Source: Kofleriaceae bacterium
GTDB lineage: Bacteria > Myxococcota_A > Polyangia > Haliangiales > Haliangiaceae
Direction of reading: 5' to 3'
NCBI GenBank assembly: GCA_024762925.1
Contig: JANTGM010000030.1
Coordinates: forward strand, 1 to 55,041
Length of the DNA stretch: 55,041 bases
Below the pieces are notes generated by a model. It searched no databases. It was not told the origin of the DNA and saw only the letters and a program-made list of their open reading frames with translations. Positions within the stretch are counted from its first letter, which is position 1, and the number at the start of each line of letters is the position of its first letter. Positions 45,101 through 51,829 of the stretch are shown here, one piece after another. The translations under genes were made by a program, and so were the position numbers.

Positions 45101-46372
45101 TACAAGAAGAGTGACATCCATGACTTGATGCGCCTGCTTGCAGATGTTGGCGGTGTCAACATCATCGTGCCGGATGACATCAAGGCTCGTGTGACGATTC
45201 GCCTTCGACGTGTTCCTTGGGACCAGGCTCTCGACGTCATTCTCGCTTCCAAAGGCCTCGGCTACAAAATGGAAGGACCAGGCCTGTACCGCATCGCAAC
45301 TCGCAAAGAACTCGATACTGAGTTTCAAGCGAAGCTCGATCGGGCCAAGGCATTGGCTGACAGCGAAGCGCCAAAACCCGAAATCTTCAACCTCAACTAC
45401 GTCAACGCCAAGAAGATCAAGACGCAGCTCACTCCGCTGCTTTCTCCAAAGGGCAGCCTTGAAGTGGATACGCGGAACAACGCTCTCATCATCAATGACG
45501 TGAGCCGCAACCGCGGTCGCATCATCGACATGCTCACGCGTCTCGATACCCAAACTCCGCAGATTCAAATTGAGGCTCGCATTGTTGAGGCTCGAAGTAC
45601 CTTCGTTCGCGAGTTTGGTATTCAGTGGGGTGGCAACATGAGCGCATCTGCTGCGACGGGCAACGCGACAGGTCTTGTCTTCCCGAGCTCGGTTGGCCTC
45701 GCTGGTGCCGCAGATGATGGACAGACTCCAAACGCAGGTGTCGCCGCAAGTCCAACCGACTTTGCTGTCAACTTGCCGGCTGCCATTGGTACGGGCTCTG
45801 GTGGTGGTATCGGACTCTCGCTTGGTTCCGTTGGTGGAGCTCTGGGGCTCAATCTCCGCCTCTCGGCTCTCGAAGATGAAGGTTCGGTTCGAATCATCTC
45901 GTCTCCGAAAATTACGACCTCGAACAATATCGAAGCGCAAATCAAGTCGGGTGTTTCGATTCCCATCTCGGTGATTTCCGCAAACGGCGTGCAGACGCAG
46001 TTCATCCCGGCCGACTTGGAGCTCAAGGTGAAGCCTTCCGTCTCGCTTCGCGATTGCGCTGTCTCGATGGACATCGATGTCAAGAAGAACGAGGCCGACT
46101 TCGTGAACACTGGTGCACGAGGTGACCCCACCTTGCTCACCAAAGAAGCGAAGACCACAATCCTTGTGCAGGATGGCGACACCTCGGTCATTGGTGGCAT
46201 CTACACGAGAAACAGCGGTATGGCGTTTTCAAAGGTGCCGTTCTTTGGTGACCTTCCGGTCTTCGGTTGGCTTTTCAAGACGACAAGAAGCAACGACGAG
46301 CGCACTGAGGTGCTGATCTTCATCACTCCGAAAATCACCAATCGCTCGTTCCTTCCTTGCGCCGAACAGTAG
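42185..46372 (+). CDS. pilQ: type IV pilus secretin PilQ with a giant coiled-coil insert
   Basis: 1395 residues, about twice the usual size. Order: signal peptide (AASALVLLAGLLLGTQAADA), first AMIN domain (about 43-150, peptidoglycan binding), a continuous Ala/Lys/Glu/Arg-rich coiled coil (about 162-805), a second AMIN-like domain (RLSDLDVVQSQGVSRVVIAM, about 809-908), the short N0 domain (KIDLDYKKSDIHDLMRLLAD), an N1/NolW domain (FNLNYVNAKKIKTQLTPLL) and the secretin domain (VRIISSPKITTSNNIEAQIK, FFGDLPVFGWLFKTTRSN). It forms the outer membrane gate for the pilus. The coil carries a 42-bp tandem repeat and would span far into the periplasm. There is no frameshift; GGAG lies 7 bp before the ATG. 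Confidence 0.95.
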   Translation: MTMNTICTSLNRYSWGRMAASALVLLAGLLLGTQAADAGGAKGEILDLKSSSSNATTTLRVQGSSTPTFTVYKLENPSRVVVDVVGTTLNSKLIRNESKVVWDVNSWAVGQVTAHTISKSRGKVVRVVVGLARDSRYSVRASGKDVLVEVTAKTAPPKSSNAMDAAAIKKARIANANARKAAAAELAQAKAEAQTIRAQAALRDREAKAAIARAEAMMNEAKLRSAEAQKASQAAKTEIAAAAKRQASARSAEATANARKAALEKAEKAALAATSKANQARARNSSNSAKLAAQAEAATRAAEKRRKLAEKALKLAEKRRIASETATREADARRVAAAKALKLAQAERKRAEARRDQAIASGGAATSKRQSAEQAAREAAKRARELQTLVRAEEARFAAARNLRTQEESATANARKARASAEKSRSSAIAAQAKLTAEIARLSKAKREAKQSRLVAEKALAKSKQAAADTSVSRATRDRLAKEAKSLSIARQTAEAALAKQQRSIVARRSQVAELNSKREAALKGLMSLEKKANLARSRREAEEKKLVALSGKRAKMQGQLDEARGMRIAAKAELEQARKTRQQAEALRLAAETQRKQAESQRIAAETQRKQAESQRIAAETQRKQAANQNRLAQNERRAAELAHSAAAKSQSEAESQRKQAAKLTLAAQKARSRALAAESQVQRELELAKRARLAAETARENSALEIQEAKRQELEAARHLKTRQNARQVAQHNRKASAAAIAKSKALEAAAKDAFAAAKAERLLAEKARAKGEAALKLANQREMEAAKKLALANKAKPAIKKVRPSTRLSDLDVVQSQGVSRVVIAMSSPSKPRVVSNRGNEAVLEIPNAAIRNDQERTLDTSSLRGSVRAVSSYRDPKNPNTLKIVVDLASASKGVLKRIGNTYYWEFPQAKKAATKVATGKRAVRSTSYQTQAVAGYGSASSPITQQTVAQLKNRRRKTYRGQKIDLDYKKSDIHDLMRLLADVGGVNIIVPDDIKARVTIRLRRVPWDQALDVILASKGLGYKMEGPGLYRIATRKELDTEFQAKLDRAKALADSEAPKPEIFNLNYVNAKKIKTQLTPLLSPKGSLEVDTRNNALIINDVSRNRGRIIDMLTRLDTQTPQIQIEARIVEARSTFVREFGIQWGGNMSASAATGNATGLVFPSSVGLAGAADDGQTPNAGVAASPTDFAVNLPAAIGTGSGGGIGLSLGSVGGALGLNLRLSALEDEGSVRIISSPKITTSNNIEAQIKSGVSIPISVISANGVQTQFIPADLELKVKPSVSLRDCAVSMDIDVKKNEADFVNTGARGDPTLLTKEAKTTILVQDGDTSVIGGIYTRNSGMAFSKVPFFGDLPVFGWLFKTTRSNDERTEVLIFITPKITNRSFLPCAEQ
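43958..44065 (+). repeat. 42-bp tandem repeat in pilQ
   Basis: Units starting at 43958, 44000 and 44042 share GCCGAGACGCAGCGCAAGCA; about 2.6 copies. Each encodes 14 residues (AETQRKQAESQRIA) in frame. Fourteen residues is two heptads, so the repeat extends the coiled coil without breaking its register. Confidence 0.9.
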
Positions 46373-46387
46373 TAGGCGAGACTCGTG

Positions 46388-47983
46388 ATGCGTTCGGTTT
46401 TTCTCATAGGCTTCATGGCCTCTGGAAAAAGCGAGGTGTCACGGGTCTTGGCACAGCGACTTAACATGCCTTGTGTAGACTTAGATAGCGTCATTGAAGA
46501 ACAGGCTGGCAAAACCATTGCTACGCTGTTCGAAGAAGATGGCGAGCAGGGCTTTCGCGTTCGAGAGCGTGACGCGCTCATGTCACTTTGCGACGGGGAT
46601 GCAAGCGTTATCGCGACGGGCGGTGGAACTCCGTGCCAACCCGGTCTGCTCGATATGATGTTGGAGGCGGGCGATGTTGTGCATCTCGCCACCGAACTAT
46701 CAACCGCTCTTCGTCGCGTGGGAAGCAATCGCACCAGTCGACCTCTGCTTGCAAAGCCTGCAAGTGAAATTGAAGCTCTGTATCGCTCCCGAAGCCCTAT
46801 CTATCGGCGGGCCAACGTGACGATTTCTACGGAAGGGAAAAATCCCGAGGAAGTTGCCAGCGACATCATCTATGGTCTTGGCTGTCTCTCTGAGGGTTCG
46901 CAAGATGCAGTCGTTGCCCTGCGTGAGCGCAGCTACCCCATCGTGACTGCGAGTGGTTCCTTAGAAAAACTCCCAGAGGCCATCAGACAGCGATTGCCCA
47001 CGGTACGCCGTCTTGGGTTGGTGAGCGATGACAACGTAATGCCATTGTATGGCGCTGGGCTCGTTGCATCCCTAGAGGCCGCTGGCTACGACGTGGTTAC
47101 CGCCTGCATTGCACCAGGCGAGGGCAGCAAAACGCTTGAGGTTTTTGGTTCGGTGATCGACACCATGATCGCCGGTGGTCTCGATCGGAGTTCTGCCATC
47201 GTGGCTCTCGGTGGTGGTGTGGTTGGTGACCTTGCAGGCTTTGTTGGCTCGAGCCTGTATCGAGGCGTTCCTGTGGTGCAAGTGCCGACCACCCTGCTCG
47301 CAATGACCGACTCGGCGATTGGTGGCAAGACGGGAATCAATAGCAAGCACGGCAAGAACCTGCTTGGCGCTTTTTGGCAACCAACAGTTGTTTGGACCGA
47401 CACACAGACACTCACGACGCTTCCGATTCGCGAGCGTCGTGCGGCGTTTGGCGAGCTTGTGAAATACGCTCTGCTCGACGGTGCGCTCTGGAGCTTGGTT
47501 GAGTCCCTCGCGCCCAAAGTTGGAGCGGAGGTGCTCGATGTTGATGATGATCTCACCGCTCTGGTTCGCGCTTGTGCAAATATGAAGGCGGCGATCGTTT
47601 CAGAGGATGAACGGGAGCGCGGTCTGCGTGCAACGCTCAACCTTGGCCACACGGTTGGTCACGCGATCGAGGCAAGTGCAGGCTATGGGACTGTGCTGCA
47701 CGGCGAGGCGGTCGCACTTGGCCTGTTGGCGACGTGTCGTGTATCGCATCGACTCGGTCTGTGTGATGCCACACTGGAGACGCGTGTTGCAGGAGTACTC
47801 TCCGCAGCTGGGATTGGAACAGACTTGAACTCATGGCTGCGCACGGAAGTGCTGGAGCGCATGGGGGTAGACAAGAAACGCACAGGTAGCACGGTGCGTT
47901 TCATAGCACTCGCAGAACCCGGCGATGTGCGAACTCACGACATCGAATTGAGCAAGCTCACAGGCTTGTTACACACAGACTAA
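46388..47983 (+). CDS. aroKB: fused shikimate kinase / 3-dehydroquinate synthase (AroKB)
   Basis: 531 residues from ATG 46388 (a GTG lies one codon upstream). Residues 1-165 are shikimate kinase: Walker A LIGFMASGKSEVSRVLA, DLDSVIEEQAG, VIATGGGTPCQP and the R-rich lid. From about residue 175 onwards is dehydroquinate synthase with ALGGGVVGDLAGFVGSSLYR, the catalytic VPTTLLAMTDSAIGGKTGI and TLNLGHTVGHAIE. It thus covers DAHP to dehydroquinate and shikimate to shikimate 3-phosphate in one polypeptide. The linker is short. It begins 15 bp after pilQ. Confidence 0.95.
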   Translation: MRSVFLIGFMASGKSEVSRVLAQRLNMPCVDLDSVIEEQAGKTIATLFEEDGEQGFRVRERDALMSLCDGDASVIATGGGTPCQPGLLDMMLEAGDVVHLATELSTALRRVGSNRTSRPLLAKPASEIEALYRSRSPIYRRANVTISTEGKNPEEVASDIIYGLGCLSEGSQDAVVALRERSYPIVTASGSLEKLPEAIRQRLPTVRRLGLVSDDNVMPLYGAGLVASLEAAGYDVVTACIAPGEGSKTLEVFGSVIDTMIAGGLDRSSAIVALGGGVVGDLAGFVGSSLYRGVPVVQVPTTLLAMTDSAIGGKTGINSKHGKNLLGAFWQPTVVWTDTQTLTTLPIRERRAAFGELVKYALLDGALWSLVESLAPKVGAEVLDVDDDLTALVRACANMKAAIVSEDERERGLRATLNLGHTVGHAIEASAGYGTVLHGEAVALGLLATCRVSHRLGLCDATLETRVAGVLSAAGIGTDLNSWLRTEVLERMGVDKKRTGSTVRFIALAEPGDVRTHDIELSKLTGLLHTD

Positions 47984-48019
47984 GCTATGATGAATACCTA
48001 CAAGGTTAGGAGTTTGACG

Positions 48020-48745
48020 ATGAAGAAAATGCAAAACTACATCCCTTTGAGCATGCTCGTAGTGGGCGCTTTCGCGACACAAACTGGGTGCGTGGATGCT
48101 GGTGAGACACTACGAATTCTTCGGAATCAAGAGCCAGGTGCAAGTTGCGTAGTTCCGACCGACGAAGGCGCAGCGTTTCTAAGCTCTGGACTCATCGATG
48201 TCACAGCAGACTCTGGATACCTTTTCACGCCGCTTGTCGAGAGTCGCGCTGTTGGTGATGCGGAGACGGATCGCCGCGTCTTTCTTGAAGGGGCAGTTGT
48301 GAGGCTGAGGTTCGCGGAGGATTTCTTCGATGATGCGACATTGACGCGCCTTGAGGATGACGGGCTCTCCTACTTCACGCAGCCCTTTAGCGGCTCGATT
48401 GCCTCAAACGGAAGTGCCGCACTCAAGTTCGAAATCATTCCAAAGGCCGTCTTGGAAGAGATGCAGTCGGGGCTTGCTGCAGGTGAGGTCACTCGTGTGA
48501 CGGCTGAAATCGAAATGCGAGGAACGATTGATGGTGACGACGTCACCTCGCCGGCCTACAACTACCCAGTTGAAGTCTGCAACGGCTGCCTAAATCGGAC
48601 TATTGGCAGCTGCGACACAATCGATGAGGAAGACGTGCAAACTGGCGGCGTCTGTCAAGAGAAGCAAGACGGCGTCATCGACTGTTGCACCGCTGGTGAT
48701 GGCAGCTTGGTGTGCCCAGCGGTCGCCTCGGTCCCTGTGGAATAG
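48020..48745 (+). CDS. Cys-containing lipoprotein
   Basis: 241 residues from ATG 48020, which has AGGAG seven bases upstream; the frame is open for 11 more codons upstream. The signal peptide ends in lipobox ATQTGCVDAG. The middle is a beta-rich domain without a family I recognise. The C-terminus has ten or so Cys in a pattern EVCNGCLNRTIGSCD, GGVCQEKQ and DCCTAGDGSLVCP, presumably disulfide-bonded. It sits between aroKB and the roadblock gene, so an envelope role linked to the pilus is possible, but this is only context. Confidence 0.75.
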   Translation: MKKMQNYIPLSMLVVGAFATQTGCVDAGETLRILRNQEPGASCVVPTDEGAAFLSSGLIDVTADSGYLFTPLVESRAVGDAETDRRVFLEGAVVRLRFAEDFFDDATLTRLEDDGLSYFTQPFSGSIASNGSAALKFEIIPKAVLEEMQSGLAAGEVTRVTAEIEMRGTIDGDDVTSPAYNYPVEVCNGCLNRTIGSCDTIDEEDVQTGGVCQEKQDGVIDCCTAGDGSLVCPAVASVPVE

Positions 48746-48783
48746 TAGACTACTGGCAGATTTGGATTATCGCGGGGGTACTT

Positions 48784-49140
48784 GTGTTCGTTGAACAGAT
48801 TAAAGCAGTAGTAGACAAGATCGATGGCAGCATTGCTGGGCTCATCATGGGCCTCGACGGAATTGCGCTCGAACAATATGTGGTGGCCGATCGAGAGTTC
48901 GATATGAACACCGTGGGAATGGAGTTCTCCTTCATTCTTACCCAAGCGCGAAAAGCCGGGGAACTGCTCGAAATCGGAGGTGTGAGCGAAATGGTGGTCA
49001 AGGCCGAAGGGCTAACACTGCTCACTCGCATGGTCGGTGATGAGTATTTCCTAGCCGTGGTGCTTGGCCCCAGAGCCAATTTTGGCAAGACCCGCTTCCT
49101 CATGCGACTGGCAGAGGACAAGCTCCGACCTGAACTTTGA
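48784..49140 (+). CDS. roadblock/LC7 protein, MglC/MglB-like
   Basis: 118 residues, GTG start at 48784 with a G-rich ribosome site (GGGGG, about 6 bp away). The roadblock fold is clear: IDGSIAGLIMGLDGIALEQY, a helix FSFILTQARKAGELLEIGG, and a second strand/helix FLAVVLGPRANFGKTRFLM. Roadblock proteins act on small GTPases; in M. xanthus the MglB GAP and its paralogue MglC control MglA and polarity. As I recall it, mglC lies close to pilQ and sgmX in that species, so this gene is best read as MglC-like. No mglA gene is present in the window. The stop TGA overlaps the TTG start of aroQ. Confidence 0.82.
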   Translation: MFVEQIKAVVDKIDGSIAGLIMGLDGIALEQYVVADREFDMNTVGMEFSFILTQARKAGELLEIGGVSEMVVKAEGLTLLTRMVGDEYFLAVVLGPRANFGKTRFLMRLAEDKLRPEL

Positions 49141-49625
49141 GCGAAGCGCAAGCGGCTCTGGTTCGAATCCTCGCGATTCACGGTCCTAATCTCAACTTGC
49201 TCGGTACCCGGGATCCCGCGATCTACGGCACCACAACACTCGATGAGATCAATGCTGAGTTGATGCAGCGCGCCAAAGCCCGAAGTGCCCAGCTCGATGC
49301 CATGCAGAGCAATCTTGAAGGGGAGATTGTGGATGCGATTCAGGCTGCGCGTGGGCGTTACGACGCCCTCTTGCTCAACCCTGGTGGCTACTCTCACACA
49401 AGCGTAGCGATCCGGGATGCCCTAGACGCGTGTGGGATTCCAGCGGTGGAGTGCCATCTTTCCAATATTCATGCACGTGAAGACTTTCGGCATACCTCGC
49501 TAACTGCGGCCAAGAGCGTTGGATTGATAAGTGGATTCGGCGCACGAAGCTACTACCTGGGTCTGGACGCTGCCATAGCGCATGTGGAAATGTTGCGCCC
49601 TGATGAGTTCAGCCAGAAGCGCTAA
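49137..49625 (+). CDS. aroQ: 3-dehydroquinate dehydratase, type II
   Basis: 162 residues, TTG start overlapping the previous stop (TTGA). It converts dehydroquinate to dehydroshikimate and forms a dodecamer. Signatures: [20 protein letters not shown], the catalytic Tyr there, [19 protein letters not shown] and [15 protein letters not shown] with the active His. The [20 protein letters not shown] end is typical. With aroKB upstream, three shikimate steps are encoded in one cluster. Confidence 0.95.
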   Translation: MSEAQAALVRILAIHGPNLNLLGTRDPAIYGTTTLDEINAELMQRAKARSAQLDAMQSNLEGEIVDAIQAARGRYDALLLNPGGYSHTSVAIRDALDACGIPAVECHLSNIHAREDFRHTSLTAAKSVGLISGFGARSYYLGLDAAIAHVEMLRPDEFSQKR

Positions 49626-50250
49626 GAAAAAACCCCCCACGAAAAAGGCTAGCGTCAAAAAGCCCGCTCCAAAGAAGCGCGCCGCCGCCAAGAAGCCTGC
49701 CGCCAAGAAGCCTGCTTCCAAGAAGCCTGCCGCTAAGAAAACTTCTAAGAAGCCTGCAGCCAGTGAGGAAGTCGAAAACGAGACCGTGGCAATCTGTCGC
49801 CAGCTCGCAGGCATCGTAGAGAGTCACACGCTCAGTGAACTCATTGTCGACACTGCCGAGCTAAATCTCATTATCCGTCGTGGCGATGTGCAGCCAACGG
49901 GGATTCCCATGATGACGCACATGGCTGCGCCGGTTGCGCACCAAGCACCTGTGGCGGCTCCCACCACGTCTTCCGCCGACGCAACTCCCGCAGCGGCAGC
50001 CACAGATGAGTCGCTCCACGAAGTAACTTCGCCATTCGTCGGTACCTTCTATCGCGCTCCAAACCCCGATTCCTCGCCGTATTGCGAAGTTGGACAGCGC
50101 GTCGAGAAGGGCCAGGTGCTCTGCATCGTCGAGGCAATGAAACTCATGAATGAGATCGAGGCCGATGTATCAGGCACGCTCGAGGAAATCCTCGTCGAGA
50201 ATTCCGATCCAGTCGAGTACGGCCAATCTCTTTTCAAGATCAAGCCATAG
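49603..50250 (+). CDS. accB: biotin carboxyl carrier protein of acetyl-CoA carboxylase, with basic tail
   Basis: 215 residues from ATG 49603, overlapping aroQ by 23 bp. The biotinyl domain is standard: [20 protein letters not shown], then [20 protein letters not shown] with the biotinylated Lys, ending GQSLFKIKP. The usual helical start begins at [20 protein letters not shown]. Before it lies a histone H1-like tail of about 50 residues made of Lys, Ala and Pro repeats ([19 protein letters not shown]). The tail has 12-bp repeated DNA. An internal GTG near the normal start could give a tail-free form. The ordinary family length is 150-165 residues. Confidence 0.93.
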   Translation: MSSARSAKKKPPTKKASVKKPAPKKRAAAKKPAAKKPASKKPAAKKTSKKPAASEEVENETVAICRQLAGIVESHTLSELIVDTAELNLIIRRGDVQPTGIPMMTHMAAPVAHQAPVAAPTTSSADATPAAAATDESLHEVTSPFVGTFYRAPNPDSSPYCEVGQRVEKGQVLCIVEAMKLMNEIEADVSGTLEEILVENSDPVEYGQSLFKIKP

Positions 50251-50266
50251 GCGGCAGGAGCCAACG

Positions 50267-51607
50267 ATGTTTAAGAAGGTCTTGATTGCGAATCGGGGGG
50301 AGATTGCTCTCCGAATCATTCGCGCTCTACGCGAAATGCAAATCCGATCCGTGGCGGTGTACTCCGAAGCTGATGCGGATGCGCTGCATGTGAAGTTTGC
50401 TGACGAAGCTGTGTGCATTGGGCCAGCATCTTCGACTCTAAGCTATCTCAATATTCCGGCAATTATCAGCGCGGCAGAGGTGACCGCTGCAGAGGCGGTG
50501 CATCCGGGCTACGGCTTTCTGGCCGAGAACGCGGAGTTCGCCGATGTCTGCAAGCGTTGTGGACTCACGTGGATAGGTCCCCAGCCCGATTTGATGCGGC
50601 TTATGGGCGACAAGATTCGCGCCCGCGCTGCCATGGAGGAATCGGGAGTCCCAATTCTTCCAGGCACTGGTGTCTTGCGCACTGAGCAAGATCTCTTCGA
50701 AGGAGCAGAGCGCATCGGGTTTCCGATCATTCTAAAAGCATCCGCTGGAGGTGGTGGACGTGGCATGAAGATCGTTCGCAGCCAGGACCAGCTAGTTCAT
50801 GACTGGGGAACGGGTCGCGCCGAAGCCCAAGCATCGTTTGGCAACCCCGATATGTACATGGAGCGCTTTTGTGAGCGCCCACGACACATTGAAGTTCAAG
50901 TTGTTGGCGATAGTCACGGCAACGCGACGCACTTGGGTGAGCGCGAATGCTCTGTGCAAAGACGGCATCAGAAAATTCTGGAAGAGGCACCAGGCACCGA
51001 TATCAGCGATGCGTTGCGAGCTCGCCTCACAGGTGCTGCAACCGAGGCCACCAGGCGTATTGGCTACGAAGGCGTCGGAACCGTCGAGTTTCTGCTCGAT
51101 GAGGATGAGCAGTTCTACTTCATGGAGATGAATACCCGCCTCCAAGTTGAGCATCCTGTGACTGAGATGGTCTATGGAGTCGATCTTGTCCGCGAGCAAA
51201 TCAAGATCGCCAGCGGCCACGAATTGTCATTCAAACAGCGCAAGGCTCGTGGGCACAGCATCGAGCTGCGAATCAATGCAGAGGACTCTGAGACGTTTGC
51301 GCCTTCACCGGGAAAAATCACTGGCCTCAACCTCCCTGGAGGGCTCGGCGTTCGCGTCGACACCCACATTTACGAAGGCTATGTAGTGCCGCCGCACTAC
51401 GATTCGCTCCTCGCGAAGGTCATTGTGCACGATACCGATCGCGGAGCCGCAATCAACCGGGCACTTCGCTGTCTCGACGAGTTCGTCATTGAGGGCATCA
51501 AGACCAACATCGCCTTTCACAAAAACATCCTCAATAGCGCGGAATATCGCGCTGGCAAGGTGGATACAGGGTTTGTGGCGCGCCTGCTAGAGAGTCGTGG
51601 TCGCTAG
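50267..51607 (+). CDS. accC: biotin carboxylase subunit of acetyl-CoA carboxylase
   Basis: 446 residues, normal length; AGGAG seven bases before the ATG. It carboxylates biotin on AccB using ATP and bicarbonate. Signatures: FKKVLIANRGEIALRIIRAL, the ATP-grasp glycine loop KASAGGGGRGMKIV, RHIEVQVVGDSHGNATHLGE and the FYFMEMNTRLQVEHPVTEM active-site stretch with RLQVEH. It starts 16 bp after accB, so both are co-transcribed. accA and accD are not in the window. Confidence 0.97.
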   Translation: MFKKVLIANRGEIALRIIRALREMQIRSVAVYSEADADALHVKFADEAVCIGPASSTLSYLNIPAIISAAEVTAAEAVHPGYGFLAENAEFADVCKRCGLTWIGPQPDLMRLMGDKIRARAAMEESGVPILPGTGVLRTEQDLFEGAERIGFPIILKASAGGGGRGMKIVRSQDQLVHDWGTGRAEAQASFGNPDMYMERFCERPRHIEVQVVGDSHGNATHLGERECSVQRRHQKILEEAPGTDISDALRARLTGAATEATRRIGYEGVGTVEFLLDEDEQFYFMEMNTRLQVEHPVTEMVYGVDLVREQIKIASGHELSFKQRKARGHSIELRINAEDSETFAPSPGKITGLNLPGGLGVRVDTHIYEGYVVPPHYDSLLAKVIVHDTDRGAAINRALRCLDEFVIEGIKTNIAFHKNILNSAEYRAGKVDTGFVARLLESRGR

Positions 51608-51635
51608 GCACCTACCTACACCCACGCAGACCCCA

Positions 51636-51650
51636 TTGAAGTGGCTTCAA
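51636..51650. promoter_or_regulatory. perfect palindrome between accC and the TPR gene
   Basis: TTGAAG-TGG-CTTCAA lies 28 bp after accC and about 180 bp before the TPR gene. It could be a weak transcription end or a protein-binding site; no T-run follows. The 222-bp gap also holds GGCCAA...TTGGCC (about 51714-51738), and no ORF. Confidence 0.35.
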
Positions 51651-51829
51651 ACTGAAACAGGAGTCTCTTCACACACAATTGGAAGAATCTTCGGCTGATA
51701 GGTTTTGTGGGGGCCAACCTGGTATCCTTCTTGGCCAAGAGTCTTCTTCTCTCCATTTTCGCGGGTTCTCTTCTTGCTCGCTGATCGCCAGCGCGCAGCG
51801 GCTCTGTGTATTCGAACTAGAAAATTCTA

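Noticed and set aside
44840-45940. Minus-strand open frame opposite the PilQ secretin domain
   Set aside because: The plus strand encodes conserved secretin motifs over the whole range; the minus product has no recognisable features.
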